64,000 nt of DNA from Flaccisagitta enflata (GCA_965153355.1 OZ231128.1:3844001-3908000), one strand, 5' to 3'; shown: positions 35,947 through 49,632, counted from the stretch's first letter. The notes: a model not told the origin generated them from the sequence alone. Program-made: numbers and translations.

Positions 35947-36050
35947 AAAAAGGGGGAAAAAAGAAGAGAAAAAAGAAGGGAAAAAAAAGAGGACGGAAGA
36001 AATAACAAAGGAGCATCCTAGTTATTACAAACGATGCGCCCGCTTTGTTT

Positions 36051-36173
<123 letters not shown>

Positions 36174-36189
36174 GTCAATGTCAATAAGA

Positions 36190-36280
36190 TGCTGAATCCG
36201 TCAGTTGTTCAGTTGGTCCATCGGTCGGTCGGTAACGCATTCATTTGACGATCCACATGGCGCACGTATTTGCCCCAGTT
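36190..36280 (-). mobile_element. truncated Helentron-like element, AGGTGCG subfamily
   Basis: GGTCGGTCGGTAACGCATTC and GATCCACATGGCGCAC match 39059-39170, but the hairpin is missing and a (CT)n tract lies in its place. Confidence 0.55.
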
Positions 36281-36558
36281 TTCTTTTTCTCCCTTTATGA
36301 TTTTGCATACGTTCTTTCTTGGTCGGTCAGTCATACTCATACGCACTTGCCAAATGTCGACGACGACGACAACAACAATATTTGCTAAGACAAAGACGAT
36401 GACGACCATAACAACAAAAAATGATCAAAAAAGTAGAGGAAAGGGAAAAAATAAGATTGAAAACTTAGACTGAGATAAAAGAAGAAAAAGATGTTTGTTA
36501 CACTCAAAGCAACGCGGCAGAAAACTAACTTTGAAGTGTAATTTGCAGCTTGCCAGGC

Positions 36559-36896
<338 letters not shown>

Positions 36897-37005
36897 CACT
36901 CTCTCCACTTTTTTCAGGACTCATCGATTGGCAAGGCATGTACTTACATGTGTGAATCACGTAATTTGTATCACTCATATACACCCACAAATCGGCAAGG
37001 TTTTT

Positions 37006-37237
37006 AGTAGCGTGCTACGCGACTCTATAAGCCGCATTTTGGTCGGTCCGTCGGTCCGTCCGTCGGTCCGTCACAAAACTGTTTTAAAGTATTTTTAAAA
37101 TGTTTTCTATGTCTCTGAATGGCAGAAAAGAAACAATGTGGTTTGAATGGCCATTTCAAATGTCCATTTGAAAAAAAATTGTCTGCCTGACTTTTTTTGA
37201 AAGAGCCGATGCACGCGACTTAGGTCTAATAACCTTG
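37006..37237 (-). mobile_element. Helentron-like element, AGTCGCG subfamily
   Basis: On the minus strand: CAAGGTTATTAGACCT with arm AAGTCGCGTGC, (GACC/GACG)n, hairpin AGTCGCGTAGCACGCTACT. Confidence 0.75.
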
Positions 37238-37357
37238 TTTTCGCTTGTTTTTGTCTTGTCTGTTTGTTTGAAAGTAGTCTGTCCTCTTTTTGCCTATCTG
37301 TCTGTCTCTTTGTCTCTGTATGTATTTCTCTCGTAACTGCAAATGCTCTTTTTTAAG

Positions 37358-37460
<103 letters not shown>

Positions 37461-37514
37461 AACTCGCAATATCTTTCAGTAAATGCTAAGGCGTGTTATT
37501 CTTAGATGAAACAA

Positions 37515-37682
37515 CAAGGCCGGATACACGGCTACCCCAGTCGCGTGTGGGTGGGCAGGGGCAGGGGATAATAGAGCAGTGAGACCAAAGGCCTCAAAAG
37601 AAAAGAAAGTAATGGAATGACCGACAGACCGACTGACAGACGGATGGACAAAGCGAGGTGTAGAGTCGCGAAGCACGCGTCT
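37515..37682 (+). mobile_element. Helentron-like element, AGTCGCG subfamily
   Basis: CAAGGCCGGATACACGGCTA, arm AGTCGCGTGTGGG, (GACC)n and hairpin AGTCGCGAAGCACGCGTCT. Confidence 0.8.
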
Positions 37683-37925
37683 AAAAATTAGTCCAGGGCT
37701 CTTAGATAAGTAATCCGTAATCGATATGTACGCAACGCCTACTAAGGAATTTCTAATCTCATGAATAAGTATCAAAGAATTTGTTTAGCATACACCGACT
37801 TTCGGTCAATTAATTTGAATAGAATATATCGAGGGGGTGCGAAAAGGGTAAAGCGAATAAATGCGCATTTGTTGTAATGTGTGCATTCCTCAGCTTTCGG
37901 AAATTTGTACCCTGAGTCTTTTACA

Positions 37926-38770
37926 GTCTATGGACATGACGGTATTTGTAGATCAGGGTCCGACAAAATTTTTAGCTGCCTTCAAGCGAGGTTTTCTTGC
38001 TAGCTCTTGCCTACAAAATATCAATATAAAGATTGGACAACATTAATATTTAATCAACAAGGCCAGATACAAGGCTACCTTAGTTGCATGCGGGAGGGCA
38101 GGGGCAGCAAAAAAAAGCTAAGCGTGACAGACGGACGAACCGACCGACCGACAGACCGACCAACGGACAAAGCGGGTTGTAGAGTCGCGTGTACGCAACT
38201 AAAAACTAGAGTAAGGAAAAGAGCTTCAGAAAATCTTACTGATGTTCAATCCAGAACTTGTATGATCTTTATGAAACAGTATCCTAGATATATTGGAAAA
38301 TAGTACAAAAAAAAAACATAATTCATTATTGCATAAAGATTGTATGCATAGCTGTATGATATGGCAAATCATACAAAAACTTTTTTAGCCATAAATAATT
38401 TTGATGTTTTTATAGAAAAATCCTGTTTTTTTTTCTATTCTTTTTTTTATCTGTCTCTCTGCCTACAAAATTTGCTTGCTGCCTACAAGCAATGCTTGCG
38501 TGCTTGGGCACTTTGTCGTACCCTGTTGTAGCTATGTCAGCAGTTTGGCATATCTCAACCCGTTGAGATCTTTCATTTTGGCACATTTCAACGTGTTGAG
38601 ATCTCTCATTTTACTAAGATGAATCTTGAACATGAGAAATCTCAACACGTTAAAATGTGCCAGAATGAGAGATCTCAACGGGTTCAGATATGCCAGAATG
38701 AGAGATTTCAACGGGTTGAGATATGCCAAACTGCTGACATATCTACAAATACCGTTTTGTCCATTGACTG
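37926..38770. mobile_element. CAGTC-ended inverted-repeat element with nested insertion
   Basis: CAGTCTATGGACATGACGG at the left and the inverse of CAGTCAATGGACAAAACGG at the right, with TTTA on both sides (37922-37925, 38771-38774). Contains a Helentron-like element (38058-38200) and a ~210-bp palindrome at 38535-38745 built from CTCAACCCGTTGAGAT-like units. Confidence 0.75.
38058..38200 (+). mobile_element. Helentron-like element, AGTTGC/AGTCGCG mixed
   Basis: CAAGGCCAGATACAAGGC, arm AGTTGCATGCGGG, (GACC)n and hairpin AGTCGCGTGTACGCAACT, where one arm is of each subfamily type. Confidence 0.75.
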
Positions 38771-39058
38771 TTTAACTTAAATGCCATGAACACTGAACAG
38801 AATGAGGCGGAAACAGAATGACTGACCAACTGAACTGTCAGAGATTAAGTTTACAAAGAAGAGATTTGAGAGAGCAAGTGAGGCACAGAAAAAGGAGGGA
38901 GAGAGAGAGAGAGAGAGACTGAGTTGGTGTGTGTGGTTTTTTTTCGTAAGTTGACAAGGGATACTTTTTTTTAAGTGTTGCCAACTATTTTTTTTTTCTT
39001 TTAATCGTAGTTCCGCGTCTCGATCAGATTTGGAATGAACCACTTTCCTTCTTTTTTT

Positions 39059-39170
39059 AGGTGCGACAAAGCACCTCTATAACTGGCTGTGTCCGTTGGT
39101 CGGACGGTCTGTTGGTAACGCATTTGTTCGTCGATCCACACGTCGCACCTTATTGGCCTACTGTGCCTTG
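39059..39170 (-). mobile_element. Helentron-like element, AGGTGCG subfamily
   Basis: On the minus strand: CAAGGCACAGTAGGCC, arm AGGTGCGACGTG, GACC repeats, hairpin AGGTGCTTTGTCGCACCT. Confidence 0.8.
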
Positions 39171-39520
39171 TTTTCCTTTTCTCCCCCTTTGTCTTTTTAT
39201 TTAGAGTCCCACATACTTTCGCTTCACTGACCTTTTAGTTGCGTGCTCACTACACTGACTGAGCTGATTAGTCTCCTTGCTCGTCAGATGGTCAGTCCGA
39301 TCCGCGTCCGACTGTCCATCCGTTCATTTGTCATTCAAGTGTTTGCAAGCGGTTTTTGCACCATTGCCCCTCACCCTATGGCCGAATAAGGTCCTGCACG
39401 ACTGCCCCCATCCCACTCGCACCCCTATTTTAAAAAATTCCTCAACGCGGCGCACCAATTCTTCTACAATATTCTTTTCCTTCAATCTCTATCACCTTCT
39501 TTCTCCTTCTTTTTCACCTA

Positions 39521-39824
<304 letters not shown>

Positions 39825-39864
39825 GGTTGGAAATCGTTGTTTCTCATCTTGTACAATCACATCA

Positions 39865-40474
39865 GACGTGAAATCTGCCAGGGAAAAATGAAGCGCTTCA
39901 CCCCAATTTTGCATCAATATTGGATTAATTATCAATACACAAATGTTATCATTGCTCAAGTTGTCACTGGATACACTTGATATGTACGTCTGTTCCATAT
40001 TTTACGCTTTAAATCGCCTTTTGATAAACAATTCTCACGGAAAATGGCAGGAAAATGAAGATTTTTAGTGATATTCTGTTGACATTTTTTCTATTTTCTC
40101 AGGTCGAAATTATAAGGAAGCCACACCCAGAAGAATTTTGCATTTTCAAAAACATAGTTCTCTCTTAAAACGATTTGGGAAGAGAACTATGTTCTTTGTT
40201 TTTTCATTTTTTTATTTTCTATGCAAACTTATAATTTCGACCAACCCCTTGTCAGTGACAAAAAAGAAATTTGTAGAAATTTTCAGTAAATCTTCTTCAG
40301 TAATTCAAGCTAAATCTGAGTCTCTTGCTAAATGGATGCAAATTTTGCTTTCAAATATCATGCATGTCTCATCTTAATCACTTTTTTTCACTTGTTTTTC
40401 TATTTTCACTCATGTACATGTTCTATTTCGACCCATTTTGATACCCTAAATGTTGGCTTCGTGGGCACGCTGTC
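39865..40474 (+). mobile_element. 610-bp element, copy 1 (TSD ATCA)
   Basis: GACGTGAAATC at the left and GCACGCTGTC at the right, with ATCA on both sides (39861-39864, 40475-40478). Holds a central stem-loop (40097-40247) with arms GGTCGAAATTATAAG/CTTATAATTTCGACC and inner arms around AGTTCTC/GAGAACT. Confidence 0.85.
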
Positions 40475-40478
40475 ATCA

Positions 40479-41505
40479 GTAATTCTGCTGCCGGCAATGA
40501 AGATGCGCGTTGAAAACTTGAATTCTGGTTGATTATATCTTTATCTGTGATATCTTTTTCTTACGTTGGCGGTTAGCATCTCGGTAAAAAGGGCGAAACT
40601 GCATTTCTCCCGCGTGGGGCGGGGGGGGGGGGGGAAATCCGTATTCCGTATTCCGTAATCTGATGGTGGTCTACGAAAGTCGGAAGTAAGAAATTGTGGG
40701 ATGTGGCTTACTCATCCTGTGATAACGCCTAAGGCCGGTTCTAAGAAACCATTTGGCTTTAATCGCTCCGCTGCAATTACCTAAGAAAATATATATATCA
40801 ACTCCTGATTCTGGAATATTATTCCTAGCCTTTTCGATCACTTAATCTCTTTTTCATGAGGGCCCCCCAAACGCCTTTCTTCAGCGATTTGTAGTGACCC
40901 CCCGCCCCCCTTCTTCCCCCATTTAAAGATTCATCCACAATGTTGCCAAGATATCTATTCCCGTCTGAGTCTCTCATGCCCATTACAATCCCATAATGTC
41001 TTGTCTTGAAGTCGATGTTAAAATCCATCCACTTTCCATTCCCTATCATTGCAAGTTTTTGAAATTCCAACTATAATTTTTTTTCATGTTTATATTCGTA
41101 AATGAGAACATTTACAGCACATACAGCAAAAGATCACAGTAATACCGACACAAAGGGTAAAAGAGAAAAAAAAAGGTAAATACTAAGTGACTAAGAGTAG
41201 CCAAAGTAACAAAAGTCGTTCACATAAGAAATAACCTTTATTGTATGTTCAGAGCAAGGTTTGATTAACCGGCTACTTATTCGCTGGTACACGAATGCAT
41301 CACTAAAATCACGCCTTCAAGTATGAATCCAGAAGAAGAGGACATCACATTCCATCAATTGAGGCTCATTTTTTCATCTTTGTATCACCATTACATATTT
41401 TGTTTTTGAAACGCTACATGAAAGACATGACGATGTTACTAACTTTTACGTAGGCATAATGTTTTCATTCTTTGATTCACAATACGAAAGTTCAAGATCA
41501 AGTTA
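40479..41505. other. no gene seen
   Basis: Contains a run of G after GCGTGGGGC (40612-40634) and CCGTATT repeated beyond it; otherwise unassigned unique-looking sequence. Confidence 0.4.
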
Positions 41506-42509
41506 CAGTGCGGCGCATTAAAAACAGGACAGTACATTTACCTGAATTTCTCGGCTCAAAATAATATAATCATAGCTTTATCGGTGACTTATTTGAAGCT
41601 CTTTGAAAGACAAAGCGTTTGCCGCAAACCGCGTTTAAATCGGTCAATTCGTTTGGGCGCAGTGACGCTTTAAAGAGAAGCTATAAAAAATGGAATGGGA
41701 AAAAACTAACCATGGCAAAAATCAAAAAGCGAACCACTTGTATGCCAGTGTTTTACATCCATGCAATGAGAAAAACATAGCAAAATCCATGACCATTTTG
41801 AAGCTCTGCAAAAGATCTTTCAAATGAGACTTTTCTGGACGCCCTAACTTAAACCGTTTAGAAATGGCATTAGGATGAAGACAGGCGGTCAAAAATTTGG
41901 AAATTTACTACGTGATTTTAAGGGGTTATCTTTATCTTAACATAAGAATCAAACATATGAAGTGAGACATCTGTTCTTGTCGCCATTTTAAAGAAAATTC
42001 GAAGCTCTTTAATTTGCCCATGGATATCGAGTATCACAGACAATCCTAAGCTTCATCATTGACAAAAACAGAAAGACTTAAATTGCTTGTTGGAAAAATT
42101 TGAAATGATCACTTTTTCATACAGTGATTTTTTTCTTCAAAGCTATGCCATTTCTAAACGAAAAAAGCTACAATGACCAGCAACGTGGGATTTGGAAGAT
42201 TTTTTGCTGGGCTTTCAAATGGTCATGAATTTTTTGTGTCTCAGGCCAGTAGTTAAGCAGAAACCAGCATTACAAAGTGACCTAAGCCATAGTTACTTCT
42301 ACAGTTTAGTGCCACCTCACCTTCGACTACCTCGCCAACTTATTTGCCACATTGCCACGTTCTATGGAGCTTGCCATCCAAGCCAAAGGCGGATCCATTA
42401 ACAACAAACACATGAGCGACATATTCATCCGTATTTGGTTTCAATAATCCGTTTTTGCGCAATAATATGCTATTGATACAAACAGTCCTGTTTTTAATGC
42501 GGCGCACCG
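41506..42509. mobile_element. 1004-bp TA-flanked element (Tc1/mariner-like), non-coding
   Basis: CAGTGCGGCGCATTAAAAAC at the left and GTTTTTAATGCGGCGCACCG at the right are inverted with few mismatches, each abutting TA (41504-41505, 42510-42511). Inner parts also fold (CCATGACCATTTTGAAGC versus CTTTCAAATGGTCATGAA). No transposase frame is open. Confidence 0.8.
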
Positions 42510-42680
42510 TACATTATTAACTCAAATTGACTTTATCTCAAATTCATGTAATTACAATAAAGCAGCCATTGTAAAACTGCAATATGCAAATGATATGAAT
42601 GCTGACATCGACGTCATTTGATCCTTACTTCTTGTCCTTTTCCCCCTTCTCTTGCTTCTTCCTTTTTTTTCTTCTTTTAT

Positions 42681-42729
42681 TCCTTCTTCTTCTTCTTCTT
42701 CTTCTTCTTCTTCTTCTTCTTCTTCTTCT

Positions 42730-42764
<35 letters not shown>
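42681..42764 (+). repeat. (TTC)n microsatellite
   Basis: About 28 trinucleotide units in a wider CT-rich region up to 43300 with C runs. Confidence 0.95.
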
Positions 42765-43504
42765 TTGGACCTGCCGATATCTTCCTTTCCTGCCAAAAAG
42801 CGGCGCTGCTCGCTGCTCCAGAATCAAGAGGCCTGCTTCTCTCAAGTCTCAACTCACCAATATTCTATCTCTATTCTTACAAACTGTCCCAACCCCCTTC
42901 TCTCGCCTTCATCCTTCAGCTTCATCCCCATTTTGCAGCCCCGCCCCCCCCCCCGCCATACATCCTTCACCCCCATTTCTATACCCCCCCCACAGGCCCA
43001 CACATACATCCTTCACCCCCATTTCTATACCGCCCCCCCACACATACATCCGGTGAATTTGGACTTCGTTGACTCTCCTCTCATTCTTTACCTTGACTCT
43101 TCATTCCGTCATCCTGAGAATTTCCCTCTCTGTCTCTTCCTCTCCCGCCTCCTCTTCCTCCTCCGCTTAATCTTCACTGACCTTCTCTATCATCTCCTCT
43201 TCATCTCCTCCTCCTCCCCCTCTCATCCTCCTCCTCTCAACCCCCGTTTTCATTTCCCGAACTTTGCGATGATGTCATCCACAATCTTTGTTTGACTTTG
43301 GATCTTTGTCATTCCCCTATCTAAAGATCCCTGAAATTGTTTTACTGCCCCCCCCCCGCCACCCCCCCCCTTCATCTGTCGCCTTTCTTCAAACATACTT
43401 TTTGTCGTTCCGTCCGTCTGTCGGTCCGTTAGCTTAGTACCTTTCTTTTTTTGGCGTTTGAGGGCGTTTTATTTCATTACTGCGCCTGTCTAAATGCCTG
43501 CCCC

Positions 43505-43925
43505 TGCCCTTTCTTTTTTTTTCATTCTTTCTTTCTTTCTTTCTTTCTTCTTTTCATTCTTTCATTCTTTCTTTCTTTTTTTCTTTTTTTCATTCTTTCA
43601 TTCTTTCATTATTCGTTTCTTCCTTTCTTTCTCTCTTTATTTCTTTCTTTCTTTCTTTCATTCATTCATTCATTCATTCATTCTTTGTTTATTTGTTTGT
43701 TTATTTGTTTGTTTGTTTGTTTGTTTGTTTGTTTGTGTTTGTTTGTTTGTTTGTTTGTTTGTTTGTTTGTTTGTTTGTTTGTTTGTTTGTTGGTTGCTTG
43801 GTTTCTTTCTTTCTTTTTTTTTTCTTTCTTTCTTTCTTTCTTTTTTTCTTTCTATCTTTCTTCTTTTTTTTTCATTCTTTCTTCCATTCTTTGTCTATTT
43901 CTTAGTTTGTTTCATTCTTTCTTTA
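43505..43925 (+). repeat. (TTTC)n / (TTTG)n compound microsatellite
   Basis: TTTC, ATTC, TTTG (43690-43790) and TTTC blocks in turn. Confidence 0.95.
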
Positions 43926-44857
43926 CGTGTGCGTTCGTTTGCCAATCCATGAGTTTTGGCTCTCCTTGAGTTTCCCACTGATTAATCATTTACGGGTCTT
44001 TAAAAAGGGATTTTCCTCGTAAGAATCAACAGAAAGAAGAGACGGCATCTTTGAGTTTAAAAGACTTTCAACATTTAATCTAACCGATTTAAGTTTAACC
44101 GATTTTATTTACCAGGCGATGGTTATCGCCAAAATCTGTTTTTTCTTTTCCTATTTTTTTTCTCTCTTTTTTTTTTTTGGCTGGTTTGATAGCCATGAAA
44201 CCAGAAATGATTCTTACCTAAGTCATAAAAAGATATTTTCTCATGTCCGGTGAATTTTTTTTCCTGATTTTTATTCATGACCTCTCTCTACATAAACCCG
44301 CATACGTCACTCCAACAAACAAAATAACAAACAAACAAACAAACAAATAAAAAAACAGTCAAACAGGCGCATACCGCTAACGATATTTCTCCGTCAGATA
44401 CGTGAGAGCTTAAGCTGTGTCCAACGTCAGTCTCATGTCCAAACATCAGAAAAACATTAATATTATAAATTTAGATATAATATATTATTCAACGTAGTTT
44501 AGCAACTAACATGGTGTCAATCACAACCCACGACGATTTTTCCCACCAAGTTTAAAAACGAGATAACGAGTCTTTTAACACGAAATTTCCACGTATAAAG
44601 AGGAAGGAGGGATCGGCGACGAACAGATAAACATTTTAAGTGATTTAATTTTCAAAGTCAATTTTTCTTAGTTTTCTTTTCTTTTCCTTTTATATATTGT
44701 TTTTCTTTTTCATGTATTCTTTTTTTTTCAGACCTCAGTTCGGAAAAACCGCAAAACCAGAGATTATCTTTTATTCTTCACTAAAAATTCGAGAATCTGA
44801 GATGGTTTTGCAATTTGGACTAGATTTGTAACCGCCAACCATGCGCCTGTATTTTTG

Positions 44858-44859
<2 letters not shown>

Positions 44860-44899
<40 letters not shown>

Positions 44900-44900
44900 C
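44860..44900 (+). repeat. poly(T) run
   Basis: About 38 consecutive T. Confidence 0.95.
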
Positions 44901-44982
44901 TCCATCTCCAATTCATGCTTTATCCCTCTGCTACTGCCGACTGTCTACATATCATTGTCCATCTGTCTGTCTGTCTCCATAC

Positions 44983-45597
44983 GACGGCGAGTTATTGATG
45001 TCATTATTTAGTGTTTCACCCCATTTTTTCAACTATAGTTGAATAATTATGATGCAAGAGATATTTTCATGAGAAAAATTGTCTCCAGAAATACTTTATG
45101 TGTATGTCTCTGCCATAAGCTGACCTCAAATGAACCTTTAAATCAGCAATTCATATGAGAAAAGCAAAGGAAAAAAGGATTTTTAAGAAAATTGTGCTTA
45201 CATTTTTTATCTCATTGCTGCTGTCAAAATTATAGGACACACAAATGCAAAGAAATTTTGCATTTCTAAGAACATAGCCCCCTCCATAATCAAGTTTGGA
45301 AGGGGGCTATGTTCTTCATTTTTGAGTTTTTTCATTTTCCATGCAAAGTTATAATTTTGACAAGCCTCCTATCAATGAACAAATTATTGAATTTTGAATG
45401 TTTTTAAGTAAAAAAAATTAGTTTATGTTAGCTTTACTTGCTCTTTTTTACTATTTGGATGCAAATTTTGCAATAAAATATTTACTAGGATATACCTCAA
45501 TGATTCTTTTTATGTTTTTTCTTACTTTTATCCTCATAGAATTTTCTTTTTTTACCCCCGTTGACACACTAAATCTTGCCGTCAGATGCTCGCCGTC
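44983..45597 (+). mobile_element. 610-bp element, copy 2 (TSD ATAC)
   Basis: GACGGCGAG and CTCGCCGTC are perfect inverted ends, with ATAC on both sides (44979-44982, 45598-45601). Central stem-loop at about 45224-45362. Confidence 0.9.
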
Positions 45598-45661
45598 ATA
45601 CTCTAAAATTCTCTGGCCTTGTCTCTTTCTGTCTTTGTCTGTCTGTTTGACAGTCTTTATC

Positions 45662-45666
<5 letters not shown>

Positions 45667-45755
<89 letters not shown>
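45667..45755 (+). repeat. (CT)n microsatellite
   Basis: CT repeats 70 bp after copy 2 of the 610-bp element. Confidence 0.95.
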
Positions 45756-45947
45756 GTGAATATATCTGTCTCTCTCTTTCTTATTTCCATCCCCTCTTTT
45801 AATTTCATGAAATCGGTTAATCTCCATAATCATTGCTGAGCATAAACTATAACAGCCTCGTAAATACAATTGATCTTTTTTTTTCTTTTTGTAATCATTC
45901 TTTTTTTTTCTTTTCCTCTAACTGTCTCTTTCTGTTCCTTCATCCCG

Positions 45948-46108
<161 letters not shown>

Positions 46109-46109
46109 G

Positions 46110-46980
46110 ATGCTCACTTTACCTATACTAGTAAATTTGGTTTCGTGTCAGTACAATGTATCTTTTCATTCATCCCATTTAAGACCTCCCACGCTCAAAA
46201 GTAAAAACTTTCAGTACCCCAGACTTGGGCGGAGAGTGTTTTTCGGCTTGTAAAAGGAAGACCTCTCTTAAAAGTTCCTGTGGCAGTTAACATCTAACTT
46301 ATTTTGTTTACTATGTTTCAATGGCCATCTGTGGTTTTCAAGATGGAGGAACATACATTGAGTGAACAGAATGGTTGATTTACATGGCGAGGTGTGGAAA
46401 TGTGCAGAATGCAACTGTTATTGCAGTGATCAACTGTATGTCAAAAGACAATCATATTACGGAGGCGAAATGAAAGATGCCAGCTTGAATAAATTAATTT
46501 TCTGCCAATTTTTTAAAAAACTAATTAAGGGGAAATGCCACAAAGCGATCTCAGTCTCAATGGCGTGTTTCCATCACTTTGATACATCTTAAAGGGATGT
46601 AACCATCTGAGATAATGAACCTCACTCTTTTAATTGTTTTATTTACTTCTTTCTATTTCCGGTTATGGTTCCGGAATACTTAAAATATTTGCCTGAATGG
46701 GAAATCTAAAAATATTTCAATTGAACATTTTTTTCTCTTTTCAGCCTCCGATGTGACATTATTTTCTCAGTCAGGAAGAAAAAAAAAATAATTTTGAAAG
46801 AAAAAATGTAATGCTGGTAAAGCTAAGATAATATAAGCTTTACCTAAGCAACGAGTGTTCTGAGGTTTCTCCTATGTGTATTTCCATTTAGCCATAATGA
46901 GGTACATTGTTGATTGATTCAGTTGTCATACAGGAATAAGTGTCAATATAAGTGTACGCCAAAGAATTAGAATTTTTACT
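46110..46980. other. no gene seen
   Basis: The phrase CTAAGCAACGAGTGTTCTGA (46842) recurs in inverse at 57297-57345 (GAAAACACTCGTTGCTTGGG), so part is a dispersed repeat. Confidence 0.4.
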
Positions 46981-47344
46981 TTGTTTTTTTTTTTTGTTTT
47001 GTTTTTTTTTTTTTGTTGTTTTTTTTTTTTTTTTTTTTTTTTTTGCTCTGCCTCGTTTTGCTTTCTTTTTTCTTTTTTCGTTTTTCTTTCTTTATTTTCA
47101 TTACATCTTTGAGAAGTGATCAAATCACTTTTGATGGCAGCATCTTTGGTTACTCCCATTTACTATCAGAAGGACATTTATGAACTACGCCTTATTTGTC
47201 TCTCTCCCAACTCTGCGAATACTTTTTCTCTTCACCCTTCATAATTCGCGCCAAAAATGTAGGCTTGTTTTGTCAGTTCACCATTTATCTAATTTACGAT
47301 TATCGCTCGACTGATATCCTTCGCCCACTTCGGTAGAAAAAAAG

Positions 47345-47815
47345 AATAGGTAACTCGGGGTTACAATATCGTCGCAGGCGGGGACCCGCTGCCCCAGATC
47401 CCCCCATCACGTATAATAAGCACCTGTCACCCCAAAACAGCGCCGTATACATGGGAATCTATGATTTTAGGGGTGCCACCTCCTATTGGTGTCACAACAA
47501 TTTCTTAGTGTCTCCATCTATCTAACTAATGATTTTTTTGTATCTTTATGTGAAACAATATGGACAACAATAATTTTTGGTGCATATTAATAAAAGAAAG
47601 TCTGGCCCCGGCGGCCCCGGCGGCCCCGGCGGCCCCTGGCCATACGGCCCTGCCCTAAAATCACCACGTCATCACCAGTTAATTCACCACCAATTTACCG
47701 GGGCAAGGCGGAACGCGGAAATGGGCGTTTTTACATTCTTCTGCTGTATTATCACCGATGGACTGACAGACAGACTGACGGTGAAGCGTCTTATAAAGTC
47801 GTGAGTCGGCGAATG
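47345..47815 (+). mobile_element. decayed Helentron-like element
   Basis: GGTAACTCGGGGTTACAATATCGTCGCAGG resembles the CAAGTGACGCGGGG left end type; the right side has GACTGACAGACAGACTGACGG, GTCTTATAAAG and a decayed hairpin. A GGCCCCGGC repeat lies inside (47603-47637). Boundaries approximate. Confidence 0.45.
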
Positions 47816-47982
47816 AAAAATTTCCCCATTTATAGCGACATTAGCAAAGAGAGGCGTAACTGGACAACGCCATAATCGCAAAGATCATACTTTTTGTAAA
47901 AATTGTCTTTGTAGTGACTTTTTTTTTAAACCGGACGAAAGCGGGTGGATATTATCGGGGGCTAATTCTGATTTTGATTGAC

Positions 47983-48293
47983 CTTATTTCCTCTAATTCG
48001 CGCCCCTCGTCTAATCAACGCCCCCACCCCCTCTTTTGGGAAAAAAATTCTCATTTTAATTACAAATCTTGGTTATTCTTGGTTTTCTAAAAATCAAGTT
48101 TTTGATGCATTTTTATCTTATTTTGCTGGTTTTACCAACTGTATTTGTATATTTATAGAAGCCCCATGACCAAATTTTTGTCATGGACCATCTATTTAAA
48201 TGATTTTGAGTCATATCTCTTCAATAGAAAACTTTTTTATGAATTAGCGGTTTTTTTTTAGTGGGCTACTATAAAGGGGCGCAAATAAGAGGG
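47983..48293. mobile_element. possible inverted-repeat element with GCGCCCC ends
   Basis: CTCTAATTCGCGCCCCTC at the left and the inverse GGGGCGCAAATAAGAG at the right; the middle carries AATCAACGCCCCC. It may be related to 28349-28693. Confidence 0.4.
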
Positions 48294-48314
48294 TAGAAAG
48301 GCCATGCCATTTTT

Positions 48315-48635
48315 AGTGGTGGATACGCAAGAGGCTTTGTCCATCCATCCGTCTGTCCGTCCATCAGTCCGTCCATCCGTCTGTCCATCCATCCGTCCAT
48401 CTGCCCATCCATCCGTCCGTCTGTCCATCCATCCATCCATCCGTCCATCCGTCTGTCCATCCGTCCGTCCGTCCATCAGTCCATCCGGTGGTCTGTAACC
48501 CACAAGTCGAAAAATAGAATAACGAGCGTTTTAGATGGGGTATGTAAGTTGGGGGGGCATGGGGTGTGGATGGGGGTTGGATGCCCATGCCAACCCACCG
48601 CAACAATATTGTGACCCCGCGCTAATTAGAGGAAA
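48315..48635 (-). mobile_element. Helentron-like element with (CCATCCGT)n core, hairpin decayed
   Basis: On the minus strand: GCGCGGGGTCACAATATTG, GTTGGCATGGGCATCC, GACGGATGGAC-type repeats (48335-48490), then GCCTCTTGCGTATCC. Confidence 0.6.
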
Positions 48636-48643
48636 CACGGTAT

Positions 48644-49052
48644 TCTTTTTGGGCAGTGGCCCCAAAGGGACGATGTGCTGTAGGTCACTGGCCACTGGGT
48701 TTAATTTCCTGACATCTATCACCTACCCCTCTTAGAGAGTAATGGTAGCAAGCCGTCAAATTAGCCCTATCAGACCTTGGTTTGGCCCTCCATGCCTCAT
48801 ATCAGCCCTCCAAGCTTCAAACCAACCCTCGAGACTTTAAGTTTGACTGCTCTCAAGGCATCCAATTTGCTACCCAGCCCTCGAACCTACCTTCAATTAC
48901 CTAAATCATTCATCTGTGACCTGAAATATGATCCCTTAGACCTTGTTAAAATTCACCTTTGTCATTTACAGGACAGCGGCCCTTTGACCCTTTGCCCCAC
49001 TCTCACTCCTGCTCTTTACTTGATCACTCCAAGCAGGGCATCGGGTAACGCA
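48644..49052 (-). mobile_element. diverged GC-hairpin element
   Basis: GGGCAGTGGCCCCAAAGGGA at the left, GGACAGCGGCCCTTTGACCC and GCAGGGCATCGGGTAACG at the right; core of ~20-bp CCCTC-containing units. Confidence 0.55.
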
Positions 49053-49080
49053 ATCCTAAGATGACTTGTCAGGTATAGAG

Positions 49081-49085
<5 letters not shown>

Positions 49086-49157
<72 letters not shown>
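49086..49157 (+). repeat. (AG)n microsatellite
   Basis: About 36 AG units. Confidence 0.95.
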
Positions 49158-49160
<3 letters not shown>

Positions 49161-49210
49161 TAGAGGGGCAACGGACCGCTTATCCTATTCAATGTAAATT
49201 TAGCAACATA

Positions 49211-49300
49211 AGGGGTGTTCGCATTGGGTCCAATATCATGATATTCCCTAGATATTCCCGATGTGATATCTCGATAACTTTCCCAATGTGAAAACCCCTA
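49211..49300. mobile_element. about 90-bp palindromic MITE
   Basis: AGGGGTGTTCGCATTGGG and CCCAATGTGAAAACCCCT are inverted ends; the middle is ATATCATGATATT-like. TA-type flanks. Confidence 0.6.
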
Positions 49301-49309
49301 TAAACAGTA

Positions 49310-49632
49310 GGGCGGTTACCTGAAGGGTGAATTTGGCTCAAAACTTAAAATTCCTCCGCTATCTAACCATACTTGCTATGTGGCATTTGGGCAGTAAATC
49401 AGATAAGCAGAGGTCGGTATTTGATCAAGAAACCCGCACGGCAACACAATGGTAAAGTGTATGACAGCAATTTTACGCCCATTGAAACTCTAAAGTGTTG
49501 CCATGTGGGTTTTCTTTCCAGATACCAATCTCCGCTTGCCTCAATTCCTTGTTAGATATGACTTGGTGTATATGGTTAGTTGGCTGAGGCGTTCTAAAAT
49601 TTGACCAAATTTGACCCTCCCAGTAGCCGCCC
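49310..49632. mobile_element. 323-bp TA-flanked MITE
   Basis: GGGCGGTTACC...GGGTGAATTTGG at the left, inverse CCAAATTTGACCCTCCCAGT and AGCCGCCC at the right, TA on both sides (49308-49309, 49633-49634). Confidence 0.7.
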
